A stretch of 64,000 nucleotides of DNA, taken from assembly GCA_031216915.1 (NCBI GenBank), contig CM062295.1:177520927-177584926 (forward strand), in the 5' to 3' direction. Positions 56,638-64,000 of this stretch are shown in pieces. The DNA comes from Pictodentalium vernedei. Taxonomy: Eukaryota; Mollusca; Scaphopoda; Dentaliida; Dentaliidae. The notes under the pieces were generated by a model. That model ran no database searches and was not told where the DNA came from. It saw nothing but the letters and a program-made list of their open reading frames with translations. Made by a program: the position numbers and the translations under genes. Positions within the stretch are counted from its first letter, which is position 1. Each line of letters starts with the position of its first letter.

Positions 56638-57975
56638 TTAATCACTAGTACTCCAGGTAGTAGGAGGTATCATAACCGCTCCTAATTCTAATTTCTCACC
56701 TGGTTCTTTAATCTTATTATGGTCTCTTAATACAGCTTGTATGCAAGAGATCATCTCAGTTATATCTTTACTTGGTTGTTTTGGTTGAGGCTCACTACTT
56801 TGGCCTTTTTCTTCAGTTATTTGCAATTGATCAACTTCCATCATTGAATCATTTACTTGATCATTTCGATTGTTAGCAATGAACCTTGATGGTTGTTGAT
56901 CAGCTGAAGGAGCTCGTAGCTCCTTCATACGTCTCTTGTAATGTCGTACCTGTTGTACTTGTTGTCTTAATTCTGCTAAAGGAACACCATCTTCTTCTGA
57001 AGAAGAATGTTCTCGTCTATGTCTTTTATTCTTAATGAATGACGTTAAGGGGTGTTTTTCTTGAATCCCTTGCATATCGTCACCTTCATCACTGTCATTT
57101 CCATCACTACTGCTACTGTATTCAGTAGTCGACTGTTCTGACGGGGCAGCGTAACGTTGTATTCGTCGTGCTCTAACAGGTTGGACAGGTTGAGGCACCT
57201 CCCATTCTTGAGGCGCTTTACTAAGTCTTTCTCCATGACATTTAATTATTCTGCGAGTTAATTGATCTTGTATCTTGTAACTCACTGGACCTGTTCTCTC
57301 AATGACTCGAAATGGGTAGTCCCATTTCGATTCTAATTTTCCTTTAGATTTACCTGAGGAGTATAAAACAGGATCACCTACTTCAAAGGTGATATCCTTT
57401 GCTGTAATATCATGTAATCTTTGTTGTTTTAATACCCGTTTCTTTTGTGCAGCTTGTTGTTTTCGAAATGCTCTATGTTGTTCCTGAATGGCTATCTTAT
57501 GAGGTTCTTCACCTACATATTTTTCTCAAGGTTTAAGTATGTTGTCGAGTGGTAAAACCACATCTCTGCCATACACCAGATAAAATGGAGAGAATCCAGA
57601 AGATTCGCTGCCATTAAATCTGATGGCTGCCATAGCTTGATTGAGGAATAAATCCCATGTTTCTAATTCTTCTCGAGCTAGTTTTGCTAAGATGTCATTC
57701 AGCGTTCTATGTAGTCTCTCCACCTTCCCATTTGATTGTGGATGGAAGTAGGAAGTGGTTACATGATGTATCTTGAAATAGTCAGTTAAATATTTCATCA
57801 CTGCATTTACATTTTCAGATCCATTGTCTGTTAATATTTCTAAAGGACATCCAAATCTTGGAAAAATTTGATCTATTATCAAGTTAGCAATTGTTTCCGC
57901 CTTTTTATCAGGCACTGGAAACGCTTCAGGCCAGCCAGAATAAATATCTATGAAGGTCACAATGTATTTGTTTCC
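56638..57975 (-). pseudogene. pol 3' part: integrase core, GPY/F module and acidic tail
   Basis: In frame with the RT ORF but separated by TAA at 57978-57976, and again cut by TGA at 57528-57526. It contains the integrase core second Asp (LTDNGSEN) and Glu (NGKVERLHRT) with the expected 35-residue spacing. The Q-A-M-A-A-I-R-F-N region follows. A GPY/F-type module (VGDPVLYSSGKSKGKLESKW, D-Y-P-F-R-V-I-E-R-T-G-P) comes after the second stop. The last 200 residues are a Ser/Asp/Glu-rich tail with a basic patch (NKRHRREHSSSEED), not typical for integrase and of unknown role. All these pieces share one frame, so only two nonsense codons separate them. Confidence 0.85.
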
Positions 57976-59751
57976 TTATAAAGTCTCAGGGTGTGGACCA
58001 CTCATATCCAATGCTATTTTAGCGAAGGGGTATGGAGGTCTATCAGTCTCTTGCAATGGCAAAGTGTGAGCTCTGGTGTTACGAGCTTGACACACAAGAC
58101 AATTTTCTACATGTTTATAAATATGTTTATATAAATCTTTCCAATAATATTTTCTACTGATATTATTGTACACTTTGTCTATGCCAAGGTGACCTAATTC
58201 GTCATGGTATTGTTTCAACACATCTGCATGTAATTGTTCAGGTATGCACAAACGTTTTCGTGGATTATCATCAACTGTACTGATGTAATATAATACTCCC
58301 TCAATCATGAGGTATCTACTACTAATGTGTGCAGGGGTATTGTTACCTTGATACTTCTTAATGATTTCTACAATCTTTTCATCTTTCTGTTGCTCTACCT
58401 TCATGTCCAAATCTTTATAATTAATTGCTTGTGGTTCGGGCGGAACCTGAGGTTCATCTGTGATGACATGTACATATCTTTGAGGATCAAATTTGTTACT
58501 ATTGATAATGCCAATTTGTAATGCTTTCTGGTTTTCCACATTATCCATCTCGTACCCAGGGTCAGCGTTTGCGATTCCCTCAGGTAAATGAGAAAGTAGG
58601 TCAGCACATGTATTCTTTCTACCTGGTAAATATTCAATCTTGCAATTGTAGCTCGCTATCTTCAATGCCCAGCATTGTACTTTGGCATTGTTTTGCAGAC
58701 TTTTCAACAAGTACTGCAAGGGGGCATGGTCTGTCTTAATAACAAACTCTGCTCCCTGCAGGTAGTTATTGAATTTATCCAAAGCATATGAGATAGCGAA
58801 AGCTTCTTTCTCAAATGTCGACCATTTCTGTTGGGTTTCACCCAATTTATGAGATAGGAAGACAATGTGTTTTTCATCAGGTACTCCAGGTAGTTGACCT
58901 GTTTTGTCATCACATGGTTGTGCCAAAACCGCTCCGACACAGCGGCCACTAGCATCTGTGTAAAGCACATAAGGCTTTCTGGGATTTGGATATGACAAAT
59001 GAGCAACTTGAGTTAAACGATCTTTCAACTCTTGAAAGGCTTTTTGATGTGTGTCACGCCAATGAAATCTTGCATATTTCTTTGTCAGTTCTAAGAGTGG
59101 TTGAGCAATTTCGCTGAACCGAGGAATAAATCTACGGTAGTATGAAGTCATGCCCATAAAAGATCTCACTTCCATTACCGTTTTCGGCGGACTTAATTTT
59201 CGAATGACCTCGACCTTCGAAGTCTCAGGTTTAATTCCATCTTTACTAATTACAAAACCAAGATAAGATGTTTCAGATTGAAAGAAGGAACACTTCTTAG
59301 CTTTTAGCTTCAACTTATGTTTTCTTAGTCGACCAAATACTTGTTTAATGTGGTCAATATGAGATTTTATGTCACGACTAAAAATCAAAATATCGTCAAG
59401 GTAGGCTAGAGAAAAATCCTCTAGACTTTCCAAGACGCTTGTCATGAGGGATTGATACACCGAGGGTGCATTAACGAGTCCAAAGGCCATTACATTGAAC
59501 TCATAAAGGCCCTTATGACAAACAAAGGCCGTTTTAGGTCTATCTTCTTCATCCATCTTGACTTGCCAGTAACCTGACTTCATGTCAAGGGTGGTGAAGT
59601 ATTGACATCCATTCAATAAAGTAAAGATGTCGTCAATCAATGGAAGCGGCCAGTTCGTAACTTTCGTGACTTTATTGAGCTTGCGGAAATCAATGCAGAG
59701 AAGCGTTTCGAGCCGTCTTTCTTGTCCACGAGCATGCACGGAAAACTCCAT
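57976..59751 (-). pseudogene. pol middle part: reverse transcriptase, RNase H and integrase N-terminus
   Basis: 591-codon frame. RT palm motifs are CIDFRKLNKVT, TTLDMKSGYWQV with catalytic D56, AFGLVNAPSVYQ and SLAYLDDILIFS with D119-D120. The RNase H domain has D266 (YTDASG), E316 (FEKEAFA) and D341 (KTDHAPLQYLL). The integrase zinc-binding domain has H516, H521, C551, C554. The first integrase catalytic Asp is in ALDMSG (D582). The ORF ends three residues later at an in-frame TAA. Upstream, a frame change at about 59702 separates it from the protease part. Family: Ty3/gypsy. Confidence 0.9.
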
Positions 59752-62078
59752 GCACTATTTGACCTTCGGATAATTCCGGATTGAAGCATTTCTTCAAGTG
59801 CTTCGTCCATAATTTTTCTCTTAAGTAATGGAACTCTATATGCTCTACTTTTTATTGGTGGCACATCACCTGTGTCGATGCGCATCTTAACTGTATCTGT
59901 CTGGGTCAATTCTTTATCAGTTTTTGCAAACAAGTCTTTATTATTATTGATGACTGGCATCAACAGGTGCCGTTTGTCTTCAGGCACCTGTATGTCAGCA
60001 TCTGTGATCTGGTCTTCAGGTGTATTTTGAGTTAAGATCTGATTAACTTCTAAGACTTTTTCTTCCTGTTCTATTGGCTCAAGTTTTCCAATCAAGCATC
60101 CCCTTTTTAAGGTGTAATGTTTGTTGGTACTGTTCACCAACAGTACAGGTATGGTTTCATTTCCATTAGTGACTATAATGTTACTAACTAAGAGGCCAGG
60201 TTGTTCAGCCACATGACCTTTAGTCAGTCCATGATGTTCTAAGTATTTTGTGTCAAAGACAGATTTTGCACCAGAAGCTTTTGCTGTACACAAACAAGTG
60301 GACTGTGGTTTAAGTTCCACCTGATTGATCAGTCGAGTAAGACAACTCACCTGTATATCTTGAACAATGGGTACATAGTGACCATCTAATCTCAATTTAT
60401 GAAATTCCCAATATAAATTAACTCGATTGCCCCTTATCCAATCCATTTCTAATAACATACTTCGATTCAATTCATTTATTACTAAGAACTCATGCACCTG
60501 ATAAATTCCTTGAATATAAAATTCAAGTCTAACTTTTCCTCGAGGGAGAGTGTCATTCTCAGTAATACCTGCAATGCGAGGCAAAGAATTTTTATCACCA
60601 ACTAATTTCGGTCGGTGTTTAAGATTTTTCCAAAATTTTGTACTAATACAACTTGTCTGTGCCCCTGTATCTAATAAGGCACGTACTCGTTGTCCTTTGA
60701 TGTTCACTAAGACACTATTCAAAGAAGCAGCCCCATAATTTATGGTTACTGTTTCCAGTTGAGAATTTCTAAGTTTTTGTTGCTGTTGTTCCCCATTTGG
60801 GTAATTATCATTATTTACTAAGTTATTTCCCTTGGTTTCCATGGAGTGTTTCACTTCCTGTTGACATGGTTTTTTCCAATTACTTCCCCTTGGGTTTTTC
60901 CTGTTTTGTAGTTTTGGGTTTTTCCCAAGTGATTTCTTTTGGCTCCTTATTCTTGGATTCCTATTTCCTGACTTAAATACTTCCTGTTTCTGTTGATTTA
61001 TTTCAATACAACCCTGCTTACCTGGTTGATTATAATCACAAGACTTTTTCATAGTTTGATTTTCATAAGCATTTTTCATATAAATCATAATATCAGGGTC
61101 TACATCTACAATGTGTATCTCTTTTAATTGTTTAGGAGCTAAGTTTTGTAGAACTCTCACATAAACATCTGCACACTTCTGTTTAGGTACACCATATATC
61201 CCGCTACTGATGAGTGGGATGGCTATGTTTACACAATTTTCGTTGTCACATACCTGCAATACTTTTTGTACAGTACTGTATAAAACATTAAGGCATTTAT
61301 TTTTATCATTGTAATCATTCCAGCATGGTTCCACAGCATGTATCACTTTTAAACATGGCACCATTCCACAAGTGGTAGTCATATTCTCACCTACTGTAAG
61401 ATTTCCATGCTGTTGAATATATTGTTGACATTCTTGTTCAAGGGCTGGACCAGCTCCAAGAGCTATAGCTCTGGCAACACCTCCGCCATGGGTCAATTGG
61501 CTATTAGCTGCATTCACCATAGCGTCAGTAGCTACCTGAGTTATTCCAGTCCTATATACTTTTACTTCCAGACCACTGGTGGTCTGATAGCTGAAACAAT
61601 TTTGTGAAGTACAATTTGCTTGATGACTGTCCCTTGCAGGGCAGCCATTTTGCGAGTTGGCCTTGAGTTTCTTAGGCCTACCAGTCAGAGGAATGGTTGT
61701 GAATTTTACTGTACAATTTTTCCTATTATGTGTGGTCTGATCACACCTTATGCATTGAATGGCTTTACTTTTCACTGGAGGAGAATCATTTTTGGTTCTC
61801 CTTGTTTGAGACTGAGTACTTGGCTTTATATTACATGTATTATTACCCGTATTTCTACCTGTCTTATTATTTACATTTTGATTTTTACAATTATTCATGC
61901 ATTCATTTTGTACATTAATTTTCACGTCTCCCTGGTGATTTCCATTTTCACTTCTGTTGGGAGCATGTGACTTCTCATTAACTCTGCTCATTGCCCCATA
62001 TGGGCAGAGTTCCCTTCGTTTAAATTGACTCGGCAATCGCGAGCGAAGTGGTTTGGCTTCCCACAGCGAAAGCAGCAA
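59690..62078 (-). CDS. pro-pol 5' part: third zinc knuckle, macro domain, aspartic protease, RT start
   Basis: Open frame in the -1 register relative to gag, overlapping it by about 90 nt. Numbered from 62078, a CCHC knuckle C109-x2-C112-x4-H117-x4-C122 is followed by a macro domain (about 168-342) and a Gln/Asn/Lys-rich linker. The retropepsin has LLDTGAQ (D470) and a C-terminal LLEMDWIRG block. A linker leads to the RT start (MDEALEEMLQSGIIRRSNSA, FPCMLVDKKDGSKRF). The frame is lost at about 59702, inside the RT fingers. A macro domain between nucleocapsid and protease is not a standard Ty3 feature. The protein would be made as a Gag-Pol fusion by -1 frameshifting. Confidence 0.88.
61055..61577 (-). 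other. Macro domain (ADP-ribose binding) inside pol
   Basis: About 175 residues with the full macro signature. There is D185 before V-N-A-A-N (189-192), LTHGGGVARAI (195-205) for the first ribose/phosphate loop, and G-A-G-P-A-L-E-Q-E-C. T-x-x-C-G-M-V-P, then I-H-A-V-E-P-C-W-N-D, and I-A-I-P-L-I-S-S-G-I-Y-G-V-P (285-298) for the diphosphate loop complete it. The retained second Asn of N-A-A-N and the glycine triplet are the residues that support binding and hydrolysis in active macro domains, so this copy may have been enzymatically competent. Its reading frame is intact. Closest type by motif is the PARP9/14 and viral-macro style rather than the histone macroH2A style; this needs a search. 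Confidence 0.92.
61980..62024 (-). promoter_or_regulatory. -1 ribosomal frameshift signal at the gag/pro-pol junction
   Basis: On the element strand the slippery heptamer T TTA AAC occupies 62024-62018. In gag frame it reads ..T|TTA|AAC, the required phase. A 6-nt spacer (GAAGGG) is followed by an 8-bp perfect stem AACTCTGC (62011-62004) with GCAGAGTT (61987-61980). The gag TGA stop lies in the loop at 61990-61988. The next ORF is in the -1 frame and open through this point. Together these meet the usual criteria for programmed -1 frameshifting in retroviruses. The loop can also form a competing GCCC/GGGC pairing. Confidence 0.85.
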
Positions 62079-62590
62079 AAGGTCGCCCCTGGTGACCTTT
62101 CACCTGCTGGCTGAATATCAAGTGTTCTCACTTGCTTGGTCAAGTTCACGTGGAAATCACGTTTCACGTGACCAACGCGGTTACAACGATTGCAAACCAG
62201 TCGTGAAAATCGTGTCGGTTTCTGATATCTGTTGTAATTTTGTCCTCCCCTATTTCGGTATTGACTATTGTACTGATTTTTGTTCTGATTCTGATATGGA
62301 GGTCGCGCATAACCTCCACTGTAGTTTTTCGTTAAGATATTCACCTTATGGCGTCGGCGCGCCACACCTATGTCCATGGGAGTCTCGTCTCTCATCTCCA
62401 AAGGGAGATCTACAGGTTCTTCCTGCTGGTCGATGGGGTCGGGAAATACAGGGTCCCGATAGTGTTCATATTCTTCATATTGTCGGTCAAATGCCTTCCC
62501 AAAGGGCGCTTTTCCTTTGGCGGCTTCAGAACGGGCGTGAAATTTGATTTTCGCAGCATTTTCAAATAATGCTTGACTAACAGCATTTTG
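61988..62590 (-). CDS. gag 3' part: nucleocapsid with two zinc knuckles
   Basis: The clear ORF runs from 62401 (ATG within frame) to the stop at 61988, and the frame stays open upstream to about 62590, where it is out of register with the capsid ORF. A basic Asn/Gln/Arg/Tyr-rich stretch (PPYQNQNKNQYNSQYRNRGG) precedes the knuckles. Knuckle 1 has C70, C73, H78 but Phe at the fourth ligand position (residue 83). Knuckle 2 is complete (C110, C113, H118, C123). A third knuckle lies across the frameshift in pro-pol. It would bind the element RNA. Confidence 0.8.
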   Translation of the reverse strand, partial: QNAVSQALFENAAKIKFHARSEAAKGKAPFGKAFDRQYEEYEHYRDPVFPDPIDQQEEPVDLPLEMRDETPMDIGVARRRHKVNILTKNYSGGYARPPYQNQNKNQYNSQYRNRGGQNYNRYQKPTRFSRLVCNRCNRVGHVKRDFHVNLTKQVRTLDIQPAGERSPGATFCCFRCGKPNHFARDCRVNLNEGNSAHMGQ

Positions 62591-62871
62591 GGCATGCGAC
62601 GGATTAGTTTCATCCGAACATCGTTGTCATACAACCCGTCACAAAAGTAATCTGAGAGGTTTTTCTGTATGGTGGGGTTATCAATCTCCTGATCAAAGGC
62701 GTCTTTTGCAAGATCAAGCAGTTGCTCAGCATATGAGACAAGAGTTTGATTTTTCCCTTGTCGCATATGGCGCAACTGATTGGTAGCCATGGAGTTATCC
62801 ATAGTGGCGCTATAGCGACTTTTCAGTTCGCCATACAGTTCGGACCAGGGCATTTCAGGATTTTTCTTCAT
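62410..62871 (-). pseudogene. gag middle part: capsid-like region
   Basis: 153-codon frame with the features of a Ty3-type capsid (retrotransposon gag family): W-S-E-L-Y-G-E-L-K-S-R-Y, the RHMRQGKNQTLVSYAEQLLD block and F-D-Q-E-I-D. The frame breaks near 62590 at a short A/T run, after which the capsid end continues in the nucleocapsid frame. Upstream, in yet another frame until about 63000, is a G-x-x-x-F-x-G-W segment that starts the capsid. Confidence 0.75.
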
Positions 62872-63451
62872 TGTTCGTAAAATAAAATCAGCAACTACAA
62901 AGTCACTGCTTTGAGCGGCGATTTTAGGTCGTCGCTTCTCTTCTACATCATTTGTCTCACAGAAAAGGTCAAGAGATTTTATCCAACCCCGAAAATTCAG
63001 GGGGGGTTCCCGTCAAATTTTTTAATATGGGAATGAATGGACTGATCCTGAGTGGCGTTAGCAGTCTTTGCATTACTCTTTTCACTTTGGCGCACGGTTT
63101 CATGCAGGTCGATTATGGCAGAAGACGTGGGGTCATTGGCTCGTTTTTCAGCGTCTGCCAATTGATTTTTGACTCTCCGCAGTTTCGCTTGTGCAGTACC
63201 CTTCTCATTAGCCAGCTGTAATTCTAAATCAGCTTTCTGCTGTACCAGTTCTGCTTTAACTTGGGCGAGGGCTGTCTGCGTTTGATGAAGGGTTTGTTGT
63301 GAGGCAGCATGCTGCTGGACAAGCTCTGAGCTTGAGAGCCCAGTTCAGCGAGTTGCAGCTCATACTGACCCACAAGACCTTCCTTTTCTTGTTTTGCTTG
63401 AGTAACTTCATCGATTAACCGTTGCTCTCTGTCTGTCAATGGCGTGGTCAT
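62872..63451 (-). pseudogene. gag 5' part: N-terminal coiled coil
   Basis: Starts at ATG 63451 with MTTPLTDREQRLIDEVTQAK and heptad-like QEKEGLVGQYELQLAELGSQ. The frame changes near 63325, after which a Gln/Ala/Leu-rich coiled coil (TLHQTQTALAQVKAELVQQK) continues in the shifted frame. Another frame change lies at the homopolymer near 62999-63005. The long coiled coil probably drives Gag assembly. Two indels within 450 bp make it non-functional. Confidence 0.7.
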
Positions 63452-63547
63452 TTTTAATGATTTTTAGTACTATGACATAATGTACAATTTAATTTTTCTG
63501 CTGTTAATGAACGTAAAATGAAGAAATTTGCACCTACCTTGCTAGCA

Positions 63548-63971
63548 CTATAACTGTTGAAACATCCGCGGTTGTCTTTTCAGAATTTCCTGGAATTCCT
63601 CGAGATTTTTCACAGTTCCCTGAGTTTCCGTTTTTCTCTGGTGTTCAGTCAAAAGTTCGATATATCTGATGAGCAACGCTTGGTGCGACCAGTCGAGCGT
63701 GGTTTGGATGTGATAGCAATTGGCGGTTGGCGTCAGTGTAAATAATGGCATGTTGGACATGCAACCAGTTCCACCATGGAGTTGTACCAGTTTTGGATTC
63801 GGAGGGCGCTGTCTGCGTCTGCTGCCTTAGAAATTTCAGCTGCCAGGCGTTCAATTTACCAGTAAAATTAAGGGATGTCTGTCCCCCATAAATAACATCA
63901 AAATTTCTCACAAGTTCACTGAGCTCCCCAGCGGCAACGTTTTGAATCAGTTTCGGCTTCACTGGGTCCAT
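63548..63971 (-). other. Leader ORFs upstream of gag
   Basis: Two overlapping frames: 63971-63645 (108 codons, starts MDPVKPK) and 63760-63548 (70 codons). Neither has a recognised domain. They may be remnants of one small protein split by a frame change, or leader sequence. The 5' LTR and primer binding site should be just beyond the window. Confidence 0.45.
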
Positions 63972-64000
63972 TAGGGTTAATAAATGTTTCTAGAATGTTC

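Larger units (their letters stand above)
48640..64000 (-). mobile_element. Env-bearing Ty3/gypsy-type element with macro domain and RING-like accessory ORFs (5' end outside window)
   Basis: This is one minus-strand element covering about 15.4 kb in the window. From high to low coordinates it has leader ORFs, gag, frameshift site, macro-PR-RT-RNaseH-IN polyprotein, env, three accessory ORFs, polypurine tract and 3' LTR. Domain order PR-RT-RH-IN with a GPY/F module places it in the Ty3/gypsy (Metaviridae) group. The env resembles that of errantiviruses and baculovirus F. The 5' LTR and primer binding site must lie above 64000. Coding genes gag, pol and env carry frame changes or stops, so the copy is defective. 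Lying antisense in the presumed last intron of the SLC7 gene is inference. Confidence 0.85.

Overview
The window is animal nuclear DNA. It shows interrupted coding with consensus splice sites, a dense mix of tRNA- and 5S-derived SINEs, LINE and Penelope-like remnants, DNA-transposon MITEs, foldback elements and microsatellites. The repeat mix suggests a marine invertebrate with a repeat-rich genome. The sequence alone does not let me name a phylum or species.

Host gene (1337-46944, + strand): seven exons of one SLC7-family amino acid transporter (light-subunit/LAT type) are spread over 45 kb. They are 1337-1462, 19049-19148, 23778-23822, 26665-26791, 27678-27778, 42992-43088 and 46795-46944. 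Every junction has GT..AG and compatible phase, so the joined frame is open. The 5' exons and the last membrane helices are not seen and probably lie outside the window. The long introns are filled with repeats: SINEs, a foldback transposon (44113-46279) with many fragments of its family, two further dispersed families, a hAT-type MITE with a perfect 8-bp target duplication, four piggyBac-type TTAA MITEs, several long near-perfect hairpins, a Penelope-like element, three non-LTR remnants, a Tc1-like remnant, and a broken ORF of an uncharacterised invertebrate repeat family next to an LTR-like promoter.

Retrovirus-like element (about 48640 to beyond 64000, - strand): the last 15 kb is a large Ty3/gypsy-type element with an env-like gene, probably lying antisense in a later intron of the transporter. 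Read from high to low coordinates it carries gag (coiled coil, capsid, zinc knuckles), a -1 frameshift signal, a pro-pol with a macro (ADP-ribose-binding) domain before the protease, RT, RNase H, integrase with GPY/F and an acidic tail, a class-I-fusion-type env resembling the baculovirus F/errantivirus group, three accessory ORFs, a polypurine tract and a 3' LTR. Two accessory ORFs are related to each other and end in a C4HC3 RING/PHD-like zinc finger. gag, pol and env are each broken by frame changes or stops, so this copy is defective. The accessory ORFs are intact.

The most unusual content is the combination of a macro domain inside pol, paired C4HC3 accessory proteins and an env gene in one Ty3-like element, with a textbook frameshift site (slippery heptamer, 6-nt spacer, 8-bp stem).
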